Source: Sphingobacterium composti (GTDB lineage Bacteria > Bacteroidota > Bacteroidia > Sphingobacteriales > Sphingobacteriaceae). Taken from it: 64,000 bases of DNA. How positions within the stretch are numbered: position 1 is the stretch's first letter; the number at the start of each line of letters is the position of its first letter. The stretch covers positions 149,959 to 213,958 of the forward strand of contig NZ_WUQZ01000002.1 of the NCBI RefSeq assembly GCF_009829075.1, written 5' to 3'. Position numbers and translations under genes: made by a program. The notes under the pieces were generated by a model. That model worked only from the letters and a program-made list of their open reading frames with translations. It did not search any database and was not told the DNA's origin. Shown here piece after piece: positions 25,777 to 34,640 of the stretch.

Positions 25777-25805
25777 AAAAAAGCTTTCCAAAAATGGAAA
25801 GCTTT
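25777..25805 (-). terminator. Terminator of the second barrel gene
   Basis: Arms 25780-25789 and 25796-25805 form a 10-bp stem, nearly identical to the terminator 785 bp away, with a T run on the minus strand. Confidence 0.85.
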
Positions 25806-25838
25806 CAATAATAAAATAATTTACCTTACTCCTAAGAT

Positions 25839-26483
25839 TTAAAATTCAAATCCTACACCGAATGATAATACTCTGTTCTTAATATCGTTTGTAAGACTTT
25901 TGTCTCCAGCAATATTGGTAAGCCCTAATCCATAATTAGCATTGATTAAGAAGCCACCTGGCAATTTTACACCAGCCATGATATTTGCTCCAAAATCTAC
26001 AGCTTTCAAATGTTCATCTTTACCAAATTTAAACTCATTCAATGTAGTAGATGATCCATCTCCATTACCAATTGTATTGAATTTATTTTTACCGCTTACA
26101 CCAAAACCAACATACGGACCAGCGCCCAATTGTAATTCAGCAGCACCCACAGGCAATTTTCCTACAAAATTTACTGGAACTTCAATCCACATTGTGTTTT
26201 GTGTAAGCTCGTAAGTAGTACCGCCTACTCTTGCTTCTGCAAATTTAGCACCTTTACCTTGCAATGAAACTCCTGGTTGAATTGCGAAGTTTTGGTTAAT
26301 ATTTGCATTCAAATAACCTGTAATATAAAAGTTCAAAGCAGACTTGGTATCTGATAAATCATCTGAACTACCATAACTGTAAGACGGTAGCGTAACACCT
26401 GCTTTAATACCATAACCTGTTTGTGCATTTGCTCCCACAGCTAATAATAATGCTGATCCTAGAGATAGTAAAACTTTTTTCAT
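25839..26483 (-). CDS. Outer-membrane beta-barrel protein (PorT/porin-like), copy 2
   Basis: This 214-aa paralogue of the neighbouring barrel has a signal peptide MKKVLLSLGSALLLAVGANAQ followed by TGYGIKAGVTLPSYS. The two copies share the signal peptide almost exactly, the QPGxSLQGKG strand, the LGAGPYVGF strand and the FLINAxYGLGL strand, but differ in loop sequences. Divergence concentrated in presumed surface loops fits a duplicated surface protein under diversifying pressure. Upstream sequences (ACTCTGAATCC...GAGTAACATATC) are also shared, so the regulatory region was duplicated too. Confidence 0.85.
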   Translation of the reverse strand: MKKVLLSLGSALLLAVGANAQTGYGIKAGVTLPSYSYGSSDDLSDTKSALNFYITGYLNANINQNFAIQPGVSLQGKGAKFAEARVGGTTYELTQNTMWIEVPVNFVGKLPVGAAELQLGAGPYVGFGVSGKNKFNTIGNGDGSSTTLNEFKFGKDEHLKAVDFGANIMAGVKLPGGFLINANYGLGLTNIAGDKSLTNDIKNRVLSFGVGFEF

Positions 26484-26613
26484 AGCCTAATATATTTTAG
26501 TTTAAAATCTGCTGTTACTCTGAATCCCAATTGAGTAACATATCGCATGGTGATTTACAAATTTGATACCAAAAATTAAGGACGAATAATTTTATGTTTT
26601 ATTTGAATTTATT

Positions 26614-26645
26614 TTTGGCATTTACAAAATTAAGAGTTACTTTTG
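26614..26645 (+). promoter_or_regulatory. Promoter of tRNA-Cys
   Basis: TTTG at 26614-26617 and TACTTTTG at 26638-26645 are 20 nt apart, a full Bacteroidota-type match about 20 nt before the tRNA. Confidence 0.65.
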
Positions 26646-26665
26646 CACACCCAGTAAGGGGAAAG

Positions 26666-26736
26666 GGTCGGATGGCCGAGTGGCTAGGCAGAGGTCTGCA
26701 AAACCTCCTACAGCGGTTCGAATCCGCTTCCGACCT
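26666..26736 (+). tRNA. tRNA-Cys (anticodon GCA)
   Basis: A 71-nt cloverleaf: the acceptor GGTCGGA pairs with TCCGACC, the anticodon loop is TCTGCAAA with GCA, and the T arm contains GTTCGAATC. CCA is not encoded. The small gene at 26769 follows 32 bp later. Confidence 0.94.
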
Positions 26737-26768
26737 CGTTAAAAACGTAAAATAAAATATTAAATACA

Positions 26769-26948
26769 ATGGGAGTTACACGTTTAAAAAGAAAAGATAG
26801 AAGAAACAAAACTGTTTCACGTGTTGAAGTTCAGTTTTTGAAATTAGGTCGTAACATTGAACTAGGTTCTCGTTCAGAAATGCCTAAAAAAAGTCAAATC
26901 GTTAAAAACGATGAAATCTTAAACAAATTAGCTGCTGACGCTAAATAG
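26769..26948 (+). CDS. Small basic conserved protein (59 aa)
   Basis: The hand-translated ORF encodes 59 aa, starting MGVTRLKRKDRRNKTVSRVE and containing QFLKLGRNIELGSRSEMPKK. It is strongly basic at the N-terminus, has no signal peptide or membrane helix, and could bind RNA or ribosomes. It follows tRNA-Cys by 32 bp, lacks an obvious promoter of its own and is followed by a clear terminator, so tRNA and protein are probably one transcript. Codon use is like that of highly expressed genes. I believe similar ORFs occur in related genomes, but no function is known to me. Confidence 0.75.
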   Translation: MGVTRLKRKDRRNKTVSRVEVQFLKLGRNIELGSRSEMPKKSQIVKNDEILNKLAADAK

Positions 26949-26975
26949 TTTTCTATTTCATCTTCATGATATAAG

Positions 26976-27006
26976 AAAGGTTTACATGAATTTGTAAACC
27001 TTTTTT
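26976..27006 (+). terminator. Terminator after the 59-aa gene
   Basis: AAAGGTTTACA pairs with TGTAAACCTTT around a 6-nt loop, followed by T's. Confidence 0.88.
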
Positions 27007-27032
27007 ATTGGTCCAGATTTTTATAAAAAGGT

Positions 27033-27060
27033 AAACCCCGCATCAACTGATACGGGGTTT
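27033..27060 (-). terminator. Terminator of pgk
   Basis: Arms 27033-27044 and 27049-27060 form a G+C-rich stem (one G-U pair in the minus-strand RNA) with a T-rich tail on the minus strand. Confidence 0.85.
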
Positions 27061-27088
27061 TCCTTTTTATTATATTCGAAATAATAAC

Positions 27089-28279
27089 TTAGTCTTGAAT
27101 TGCTGCAATTCCTGGTAACACTTTACCCTCCATATATTCCAATAAAGCACCACCACCAGTACTTACGTAACTCACATGCTCGGTCATATCAAATTTCGCA
27201 ACAGCTGCTGCAGAATCGCCGCCACCAATCAAAGAGAATGCACCTTGTTCAGTTGCAAGTACTACCGCATCAGCAACAGCTTTAGTACCCTTAGCAAATG
27301 TATCAAATTCAAAAACTCCCATAGGACCATTCCATAATAATGTTTTTGAAGCTGAAATTACTTCCGCAAAATGTTTTCCTGAATCTGAACCAATATCCAA
27401 ACCTTCTAATCCATCAGGAATTTGGTCATTAGGACCATTATATACATTAGCATCATTAGAGAATGCATCTGCGATCTGCGCATCATTAGGCAATACTAGA
27501 TTAACACCCTTCTCTTCTGCTTTTTTCACTAACTCATTGGCCAAATCCAATTTATCGTTTTCACATAGCGAATTTCCTATATTACCACCACGAGCCTTAA
27601 CAAAAGTATATGCCATACCACCGCCAATGATTAAATTATCAACTTTGTCCAATAGAGCTTCGATCAGTTGGATCTTGTCAGATACTTTAGCTCCACCCAT
27701 GATAGCTGTAAATGGACGCTCTGGATTATTTAATACTTTCTCCGCATTCTTTAATTCCGCTTCAATTAAATAACCAAAATATTTAGCATCGCCAAAAAAC
27801 TGAGCAATAACCGCTGTAGAAGCATGAGCACGGTGAGCCGTACCGAATGCATCATTTACATAAACATCTCCTAGTTTAGATAATTTCTCAGCGAAATCTT
27901 TATCTCCTTTTTCCTCTTCTTTATAAAAACGTAAGTTTTCTAGTAAAAGAACCTCACCTGCTTTCAAATTTGCTGACTTATCAACAGCCTCTTGACCGAT
28001 ACAATCATTTGCGAATTGCACATCAACACCTAAAACTTCTGATAAATGAGCTACGATATGACGTAATGAATATTTGTCTGTTGGACCATCTTTTGGTCTT
28101 CCTAAATGAGACATTAAAATTACTGAACCACCATCGTTTAAAATTTTCTTAATTGTAGGTGTTGCACCTTGAATACGGTTATCGTCCGTAATTGTAAAGT
28201 TTTCATCCAAAGGCACATTAAAATCCACACGAATTAATGCTTTTTTACCCGAAAAATTAAAGTTGTCAATTGTTTTCAT
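27089..28279 (-). CDS. pgk: Phosphoglycerate kinase
   Basis: This glycolytic enzyme transfers phosphate from 1,3-bisphosphoglycerate to ADP. The 396-aa length is standard. The signature [13 protein letters not shown] lies near the N-terminus, followed by [10 protein letters not shown], the [15 protein letters not shown] block, and the nucleotide region [11 protein letters not shown] and [11 protein letters not shown]. The C-terminal glycine-rich loop is [10 protein letters not shown] and [14 protein letters not shown]. It is a single-gene unit with its own terminator. The ATG at 28279 is well placed. Confidence 0.98.
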   Translation of the reverse strand: MKTIDNFNFSGKKALIRVDFNVPLDENFTITDDNRIQGATPTIKKILNDGGSVILMSHLGRPKDGPTDKYSLRHIVAHLSEVLGVDVQFANDCIGQEAVDKSANLKAGEVLLLENLRFYKEEEKGDKDFAEKLSKLGDVYVNDAFGTAHRAHASTAVIAQFFGDAKYFGYLIEAELKNAEKVLNNPERPFTAIMGGAKVSDKIQLIEALLDKVDNLIIGGGMAYTFVKARGGNIGNSLCENDKLDLANELVKKAEEKGVNLVLPNDAQIADAFSNDANVYNGPNDQIPDGLEGLDIGSDSGKHFAEVISASKTLLWNGPMGVFEFDTFAKGTKAVADAVVLATEQGAFSLIGGGDSAAAVAKFDMTEHVSYVSTGGGALLEYMEGKVLPGIAAIQD

Positions 28280-28376
28280 ATTCTGTTTTAGTATTCGAAG
28301 GCTATATAAGTTATATAAACAATATTTATCCTTGAAAAATTTTTATTAGTTAAGTTGATTAAAGCTGTAAATATAT

Positions 28377-28411
28377 AAAAAGCAAAGAAATATTTATATC
28401 TCTTTGCTTTT
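28377..28411 (-). terminator. Terminator of sppA
   Basis: AAAAGCAAAGA pairs with TCTTTGCTTTT around an A+T-rich loop just after the sppA stop, with a T run on the minus strand. Confidence 0.75.
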
Positions 28412-28417
28412 AAGTAG

Positions 28418-30181
28418 TTAATAAATTTCTATAGAATAAGGCAATCGAGCTTGAATCCCAGTATTTTGTATGATTTTCTGAAGCTCGCCAATATATTTCT
28501 GGTACTCGCCAAGTTCTTCTCCTATCATGTAAGTCTTGATTTTGTCTTTAGAGTTGGAAAGAATAGAAGCAAATGGTTCAGTTTTTACTGGATACTCTTT
28601 CGTAAAATATGAAGTTATTTTACCTTTCGTAGCAGCTGCTTGTATAGCAGCATTCAAATTTCCAATTTTATCAACCAAACCAATTTTCAAAGCCTGATCG
28701 CCTGTCCACACTCGTCCTTGACCAATACTGTCAACTTGTGCCACCGTCATATTACGACCTTTAGCCACTCGATCTATAAATGTACTATAAACATTATTTA
28801 CCTCTACTTGAATAATAGCTTTTTCTTCTTCCGTAAGTGGCTTATCCATACTTCCCATTAGACTAGCATATTTACCGGTTTTAACCTCTTCAAATTTTAT
28901 TCCTAGCTTATTGTTTAATAAATTTTTTGCATTTGGAATCAACCCAAACACACCTATAGAGCCTGTCAATGTAGTTTTTTCAGCAAATATTGAATCTGCG
29001 GCTGCCGCAATATAATAACCACCAGATGCAGCATAGTCTCCCATAGAAACAACAATTGGCTTTACTTTTTTAGTTAATTCAACTTCTCTCCATATAATAT
29101 CTGAAGCTAAAGCAGAACCACCTCCCGAATTAACGCGCAACACAACAGCTTTAACTTTATCATCTTGACGTAGTTTTCGTAATTCACGAGATATCTTGTC
29201 ACCTCCAATCTCACCTACATCTCCTGCGCCATCCACAATATCACCATAAGCATATAATACCGCAATTTCGTCAGTCCCCTTAGATTCTGTCTTTTTTCCT
29301 CCATATTTCGTCACCGAAACAATAGAAATATCATCTTTCTCCTTAATATCTAATCTCTTTTTAATTTCTGCTATTAGCTCATCCTTATACAATTTACCAT
29401 CTATAAATTTGTATTTTAAAGCATCATCAGCATTGCGAACTGCATATGTATCTGCATAATAAATCAAAGAATCTTTATTTATTTTTCTTCCCGCAGACAA
29501 ATCATCCAAGAAAGCGTCGTAAATGCTATTTAAGTAAGATGTAACTTGAAGTCTATTTGCTTCACTCATAGAATTTAACATAAAAGGTTCTACAGCAGAT
29601 TTGTATGTCCCTACTTTGATGACCTGCATATCTACACCCAATTTGTCCAAAGCATCTTTCATAAACATCGTACTCGAACTTAATCCTCTAAAGTCCAAAG
29701 TTCCCTGAGGATTTAAATATACTTTGTCCGCAACAGAAGCTAGATAATAGGCTTTTTGAGAATATCCATCACTGTATGCTACAATAAATTTATCAGATGA
29801 TTTGAAATCTACTAATGCATCGCGAATTGCCTTTAGTGTAGCAAACCCAACACCTACTGTAGTAGGATTAATGAAGATACCTTTAATATTATTATCTGTC
29901 TTAGCAGCCTCAATACGCGCCAAAATATCATTTAATCCTATTTCATTGGAAGATATTCCCAATGGTAAATCTAAATCACTAAATGGATTTGATTCAGATT
30001 TTTCAGTAATATTGTAGTCCATTGAAAGAACCAAAACAGAATTAGCTGGAGCGGGCATACTGGATTCTTTTGATGCGGTAGAAACCATCACCGCAATAAA
30101 AAATATAAATGCAAAGAACAAAAGCACACCTGTAATTAAGACTCCCGTAATAGTAGCAAGTACTTGTTTGAAAAAATTCAT
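28418..30181 (-). CDS. sppA: Signal peptide peptidase SppA, long (67K) form
   Basis: This inner-membrane serine protease degrades signal peptides left after export. The 587-aa protein has one N-terminal membrane helix (about 9-33) and two tandem S49/ClpP-like domains, as in E. coli SppA. The catalytic Lys lies in the first domain, VGTYKSAVEPF at about residue 194. The nucleophile Ser is in the second, GDYAASGGYY at about residue 386. Both dyad residues are thus retained. Divergent from folK with about 80 bp between. Confidence 0.95.
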   Translation of the reverse strand: MNFFKQVLATITGVLITGVLLFFAFIFFIAVMVSTASKESSMPAPANSVLVLSMDYNITEKSESNPFSDLDLPLGISSNEIGLNDILARIEAAKTDNNIKGIFINPTTVGVGFATLKAIRDALVDFKSSDKFIVAYSDGYSQKAYYLASVADKVYLNPQGTLDFRGLSSSTMFMKDALDKLGVDMQVIKVGTYKSAVEPFMLNSMSEANRLQVTSYLNSIYDAFLDDLSAGRKINKDSLIYYADTYAVRNADDALKYKFIDGKLYKDELIAEIKKRLDIKEKDDISIVSVTKYGGKKTESKGTDEIAVLYAYGDIVDGAGDVGEIGGDKISRELRKLRQDDKVKAVVLRVNSGGGSALASDIIWREVELTKKVKPIVVSMGDYAASGGYYIAAAADSIFAEKTTLTGSIGVFGLIPNAKNLLNNKLGIKFEEVKTGKYASLMGSMDKPLTEEEKAIIQVEVNNVYSTFIDRVAKGRNMTVAQVDSIGQGRVWTGDQALKIGLVDKIGNLNAAIQAAATKGKITSYFTKEYPVKTEPFASILSNSKDKIKTYMIGEELGEYQKYIGELQKIIQNTGIQARLPYSIEIY

Positions 30182-30259
30182 ATATTATAATTTATTTAAG
30201 TAATAAATTTACTGCATTAAAACGGAAAACAAAGAAAAATTATCATATACACGAATTAA

Positions 30260-30745
30260 ATGAATACCATCTATATTTTGCTTGGAGCAAATCTTGGCAA
30301 TCCAGAAGAACAATTGTTGAAAGCCATAGATCTGCTCAATAAAAGACTTGGCAGTGTCACAAAAACATCTTCATTATATGAATCTGAAGCTTGGGGAGTA
30401 GAAGATCAACCAGCATTTCTAAATCAAGTTATAATTTTGACCACAAATAAGAATGCCCAAGAGTGCTTGGATATATGCCAAGAAATCGAACAGGAGTTGG
30501 GTAGAATTAGAAAAGAAAAGTGGGGAGCAAGAAAAATAGACATTGATATACTTTATTTTAATTCAGAAATCATGGATACACCAGGTCTAATTATACCTCA
30601 TCCATATATTCAAGATAGAAAATTCACTTTAGAGCCACTTTTTGAGATTGCTCCAAGCTACAAACACCCAAAATTAAATATTACTAATGAACAATTATTA
30701 TTAAATTGCACAGATAACCTGAATGTTAAAAAAATTAATAAATAA
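30260..30745 (+). CDS. folK: 2-amino-4-hydroxy-6-hydroxymethyldihydropteridine diphosphokinase (HPPK)
   Basis: HPPK transfers pyrophosphate from ATP to 6-hydroxymethyl-dihydropterin in folate synthesis. The 161-aa length is typical. Motifs visible are YILLGANLGNPEEQL at the start, YESEAWGVEDQPAFLN for pterin binding, and the ATP/Mg site RIRKEKWGARKIDIDILYFN, where the two Asp residues hold magnesium. IPHPYIQDRKFTLEPLFEIAP follows. Its stop overlaps the next ATG by one base (TAATG), so the Hpt gene is translationally coupled. Confidence 0.96.
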   Translation: MNTIYILLGANLGNPEEQLLKAIDLLNKRLGSVTKTSSLYESEAWGVEDQPAFLNQVIILTTNKNAQECLDICQEIEQELGRIRKEKWGARKIDIDILYFNSEIMDTPGLIIPHPYIQDRKFTLEPLFEIAPSYKHPKLNITNEQLLLNCTDNLNVKKINK

Positions 30746-31092
30746 TGAGCTTTCAAATTATTAATCTGGATGCTATCAACCAATCCATGCTTGGAAATCC
30801 AGATTTGATTAAGGAATTAGTTAATCTATACATCGTACAATCACCAATTGATTTTAATGCATTAGAAGAATCTTTAGCGACGGGTGATAAATCGTTGATT
30901 CGCGAAAGAACCCATCATATAAAGCCAACAATGCAATATATTGGTGCATTAGGTTTACTTCAAGATTTTCAAGCCTTAGAGAATTTAGCTCGAGAAGATG
31001 CTCCTTTGTCTGAGATAGAAACTTTATTTCAAGCAATCAAACCTAAATTCCAATTAATGTTAACAGAACTTACCCTTCTTTCGACTAGTTAA
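30745..31092 (+). CDS. Hpt (histidine phosphotransfer) domain protein
   Basis: This 115-aa all-helical protein has the pattern of stand-alone phosphotransfer domains. The phospho-accepting His is most likely His57 in RTHHIKPTMQYIG, matching the H-x-[IL]-K-x-x-x-x-x-[IL]-G pattern. The flanking helices (LIKELVNLYI... and LLQDFQALENLARE) fit a four-helix bundle. Such proteins relay phosphate between hybrid kinases and response regulators. Neither partner is adjacent: the closest kinase pair is 14 kb away. It overlaps folK by one base, which is an odd pairing. Confidence 0.82.
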   Translation: MSFQIINLDAINQSMLGNPDLIKELVNLYIVQSPIDFNALEESLATGDKSLIRERTHHIKPTMQYIGALGLLQDFQALENLAREDAPLSEIETLFQAIKPKFQLMLTELTLLSTS

Positions 31093-31244
31093 TTTTTCAA
31101 TATATAACGCCATATAAAGGCTATTCAAATTTAAGTATAAGTGTAGTTCTTGAAGTAAAATCTACAAGGATGAAGTAATACTAAAAATCAACAAATCTTA
31201 TGCGATATTTTTAATAAGTTTGTATTGGAATAGAATACATTTAC

Positions 31245-33929
31245 ATGGCATATAAGGGCAATTCATTTAAAAATAATACGCAAAATAAGAGTTCTAGAGA
31301 ATCTAAAAATGCTGCTAAGCCATCGAGCGCACGAAGAGAGCCGATCCTGAAGCCATTTAACACTATAGATTTTTCGGAAGGACAACGCAAAGCATTAAAA
31401 ATAGCTGGATTATTCTTAATCTTATGTGCTTTTTTATTAGCAGTAGCCTTTACCTCCTATTTATTCACTTGGAAAGAAGATCAAAGCTACATTAGCGCAA
31501 CAAATGGTTCTTGGGGCACCTTATTTAGTACGAGTGAAGAGTTAGCTGATGAAGGCTTAGAGGCGCCCGTAGTTCAAAACAAATTAGGGAAACTAGGCGC
31601 ATTACTTGCAAATCAATTCATATTCGAATGGTTTGGTGTTGCATCCTTTCTATTTGTACTATTAGCTTTTGTATTAGGCTACAAATTTTTATACCAAAAA
31701 TCTCTACTTCCTATTTGGAAAACTGTATTATATTCTATACTTGGTATTATATTTCTTTCCATTACATTGGGCTTTATTCAAGATTATATATTAGATACTC
31801 CACATATCCTTGAAGGAAAATTTGGGTATTGGACGAATCAATTGCTAAATGCACAAATAGGTAAATTTGGTGTTGGCGGTATCATTATTTTCGCCTATTT
31901 GACAGCATTGGTTCTCATATACAACTTAGATCTCAAATTTGCTTTAAGTAATTTAGCTCCATCGAAAGATGATGCGGAAGATTTTGATTTAGTTGAAGAC
32001 AAACCAATAAGTAAATCAAACACAATTACAACTCCAGTTGCTAAAGTAGAAACTGAACAAGAAGAAAACATAGATGGTGCAGTCATTGAAGTTTCCAATA
32101 CTTTGAGAAATGTAACTTCAGATAGCAATCATACATCTGTCAATGACAGGTATGCAAATCTTCGCACTACACCTATTGAGGAAGAGGAATTAGATTTAGA
32201 TGAGGATGAAAATACTTCAAGTATAGGTTTTGAAACAAAAAATAAAACAAATACAGTAGAAGCTGAAAATTCCATTAATCTTTCGGTAGATGCACCTTTA
32301 CAAATAGAAACTCCAGCTGAGGAAACTATCACAGAAGAAGTGTCTCTAGCTGTAGAGGAAGTTAGAGAAGAAAAACAAATTACCGCTAATGATCTAGTTG
32401 CACAATTTGGTGAATACGACCCTAAATTAGATCTCTCTGGCTATCAATATCCAACTTTAGACTTGTTAAAAGAATATGGTACGGGTAAGATTACAATTAA
32501 TCAACAAGAACTCGAAGCAAACAAAAACCGTATTGTAGAAACCTTGCGCAATTACAATATCGAAATTGAGCATATAAAAGCTACTATCGGTCCTACGGTA
32601 ACCTTGTATGAAATTATCCCGAAACCTGGTGTTCGTATTTCCAAAATCAAAAACTTAGAAGATGATATTGCATTGAGTTTAGCCGCGTTGGGTATTCGTA
32701 TTATTGCTCCGATGCCTGGCAAAGGTACTATTGGTATAGAAGTTCCTAACAGTTCTCCAGAAATGGTATCGATGCGTTCGGTATTAGCAACAGAGAAATT
32801 CCAAAAAACGGATATGGATTTGCCTATAGCGTTGGGAAAAACCATTTCCAATGAAGTCTATATTGCCGACTTAGCAAAAATGCCTCACCTTTTAGTGGCG
32901 GGTGCCACAGGTCAAGGTAAATCCGTAGGTATTAATGCAATTTTGACTTCTTTGCTTTATAAAAAGCATCCAGCAGAATTAAAATTTGTCTTAGTTGACC
33001 CTAAAAAAGTAGAACTTTCTCTATTCAAGAAAGTAGAAAGGCATTTCTTGGCAAAACTTCCAAACGAAGAAGAAGCCATTATTACAGATACAAAAAAAGC
33101 AATCAATACATTGAATTCACTTTGTATCGAGATGGATCAACGTTATGACTTATTAAAAAACGCGCAAGTTCGTAATCTAAAAGAATATAATTCAAAATTT
33201 ATCAATCGCAGATTAAACCCTGAGGAGGGTCATCGATTCTTACCATTTATAGTTCTTATTGTTGATGAGTTTGCGGATTTGATGATGACTGCTGGTAAAG
33301 AAGTCGAAGCACCTATTGCACGCCTAGCACAATTGGCACGTGCAATTGGTATTCACCTAGTCATTGCGACACAACGTCCTTCGGTAAATATTATTACGGG
33401 TACCATCAAAGCTAATTTCCCTGCACGTCTAGCATTTAGGGTGTTATCTAAAATAGATTCACGTACGATATTAGATTCAGGAGGTGCAGACCAATTAATT
33501 GGTCGTGGTGATATGTTGTTGTCCTCGGGCTCTGATTTGATTCGTATCCAATGTGCATTTGTAGATACACCCGAAGTGGAAGATATTTCTGATTTCATCG
33601 GCGGCCAACGTGGCTATCCTTCTGCATTTATGTTGCCAGAATATGTAGATGAGTCTGGTGAAGGATCGGGTTCCATGGATTTTGATATGTCCGATAGAGA
33701 TGCTTTATTCGAAGAAGCTGCTCGTCTTATCGTCATGCATCAACAAGGCTCTACGTCGCTTATTCAACGCAAGCTGAAATTAGGCTATAATAGAGCGGGA
33801 AGAATCATCGACCAACTGGAAGCTGCGGGTATCGTAGGTCCATTTGAAGGAAGTAAAGCAAGGGAAGTTTTATATCCTGATGAGTATTCTTTAGAACAGT
33901 TTTTAGAAACGTTGAGAAAAGATAATTAA
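31245..33929 (+). CDS. ftsK: FtsK/SpoIIIE DNA translocase
   Basis: FtsK pumps chromosome ends across the division septum. The 894-aa protein has a membrane domain of four helices (about 45-70, 125-145, 157-178, 200-225), an acidic, low-complexity linker (about 235-380), the RecA-like motor and a C-terminal winged-helix gamma domain. The motor has Walker A GATGQGKS at about 552-559 and Walker B FIVLIVDEFADLMM near 670. The gamma domain (SLIQRKLKLGYNRAGRIIDQLEAAGIVGP) reads KOPS-like polar DNA signals. lolA starts 2 bp after its stop. Confidence 0.97.
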   Translation: MAYKGNSFKNNTQNKSSRESKNAAKPSSARREPILKPFNTIDFSEGQRKALKIAGLFLILCAFLLAVAFTSYLFTWKEDQSYISATNGSWGTLFSTSEELADEGLEAPVVQNKLGKLGALLANQFIFEWFGVASFLFVLLAFVLGYKFLYQKSLLPIWKTVLYSILGIIFLSITLGFIQDYILDTPHILEGKFGYWTNQLLNAQIGKFGVGGIIIFAYLTALVLIYNLDLKFALSNLAPSKDDAEDFDLVEDKPISKSNTITTPVAKVETEQEENIDGAVIEVSNTLRNVTSDSNHTSVNDRYANLRTTPIEEEELDLDEDENTSSIGFETKNKTNTVEAENSINLSVDAPLQIETPAEETITEEVSLAVEEVREEKQITANDLVAQFGEYDPKLDLSGYQYPTLDLLKEYGTGKITINQQELEANKNRIVETLRNYNIEIEHIKATIGPTVTLYEIIPKPGVRISKIKNLEDDIALSLAALGIRIIAPMPGKGTIGIEVPNSSPEMVSMRSVLATEKFQKTDMDLPIALGKTISNEVYIADLAKMPHLLVAGATGQGKSVGINAILTSLLYKKHPAELKFVLVDPKKVELSLFKKVERHFLAKLPNEEEAIITDTKKAINTLNSLCIEMDQRYDLLKNAQVRNLKEYNSKFINRRLNPEEGHRFLPFIVLIVDEFADLMMTAGKEVEAPIARLAQLARAIGIHLVIATQRPSVNIITGTIKANFPARLAFRVLSKIDSRTILDSGGADQLIGRGDMLLSSGSDLIRIQCAFVDTPEVEDISDFIGGQRGYPSAFMLPEYVDESGEGSGSMDFDMSDRDALFEEAARLIVMHQQGSTSLIQRKLKLGYNRAGRIIDQLEAAGIVGPFEGSKAREVLYPDEYSLEQFLETLRKDN

Positions 33930-33931
33930 AA

Positions 33932-34585
33932 ATGAAAAAACTGTTATTATCATGCGCATTATTAGGTAGCACATTGTTGTCATTTGGACAAACAGATGCT
34001 GCCGCAAAAAAGATTTTAAATGAGGTATCTAAAAAATACAGCTCATACAAAACTATTCAATCGGATTTTAGCTTGAGTATTCAAGACGCTAATAAGAAAA
34101 CACATACAACAAATGGTGTAATGTATTTTAATAAGCCAAAAAATCAGTATGCAATTTCTTTACCTGATCAAGAAATTATTTCTGATGGCAAGTCTGTTTG
34201 GAATATTTCAAAAGACATTAAAGAGGTTCAAATTTCAGAGAATGAGAATAATGATAAAACGATTGGCCCCAACAATTTATTCAACTTTTATCAAAAAGGT
34301 TATAAGTATGTGTTGATGCCTGACGAAAAAATCATTAGACAAGGTAAGTCAGAAATGGCTAAAGTAATTGAACTATCTCCAGAAGATACAAAGACAAATT
34401 ATTTTAAAATCAAATTACGTATCAACAAAAACAACCATATTCAAGATGTGACGATTTTTGATAAATCAAGCAATAAATATATCTATACTATCAATACTTT
34501 GTATTTAGGGAAAAACTTTGGACCTCAAATGTTTTCCTTTTCAAAAGATAAATATAAAGACTACGAAATCGTAGATTTAAGATAA
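33932..34585 (+). CDS. lolA: LolA-like outer-membrane lipoprotein carrier protein
   Basis: LolA escorts lipoproteins across the periplasm from the Lol transporter to the outer membrane. The 217-aa protein has a signal peptide (MKKLLLSCALLGSTLLSFGQ, probable cut after FGQ), then the LolA fold: VSKKYSSYKTIQSDFSLSI, GVMYFNKPKNQYAIS and the SDGKSVWNIS strand. It begins 2 bp after ftsK, an ftsK-lolA pairing found across bacteria, supporting the name. No LolB was seen, as expected for Bacteroidota. Confidence 0.88.
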   Translation: MKKLLLSCALLGSTLLSFGQTDAAAKKILNEVSKKYSSYKTIQSDFSLSIQDANKKTHTTNGVMYFNKPKNQYAISLPDQEIISDGKSVWNISKDIKEVQISENENNDKTIGPNNLFNFYQKGYKYVLMPDEKIIRQGKSEMAKVIELSPEDTKTNYFKIKLRINKNNHIQDVTIFDKSSNKYIYTINTLYLGKNFGPQMFSFSKDKYKDYEIVDLR

Positions 34586-34623
34586 AACAACAAATGCTAG
34601 TACTGAACTAGCATTTGTTGTTT
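34585..34623 (+). terminator. Terminator after lolA
   Basis: Arms 34585-34601 and 34607-34623 form a perfect 17-bp stem with a 5-nt loop just at the lolA stop. A/T flanks also suit the convergent exuT gene. Confidence 0.88.
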
Positions 34624-34640
34624 ATAATATTATGTGATTA

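Larger units (their letters stand above)
24991..26560 (-). repeat. Tandem duplication of barrel gene with promoter region and terminator
   Basis: Two units with a period of about 785 bp each contain the same terminator hairpin, a barrel gene with nearly identical first and last codons, and a shared upstream block (ACTCTGAATCC, TGAGTAACATATC). Confidence 0.7.

Noticed and set aside
24991..25805. Repeated hairpins considered as a dispersed or CRISPR-like repeat
   Set aside because: They are gene terminators copied with the duplicated barrel genes. Spacing and flanking genes rule out a CRISPR array.
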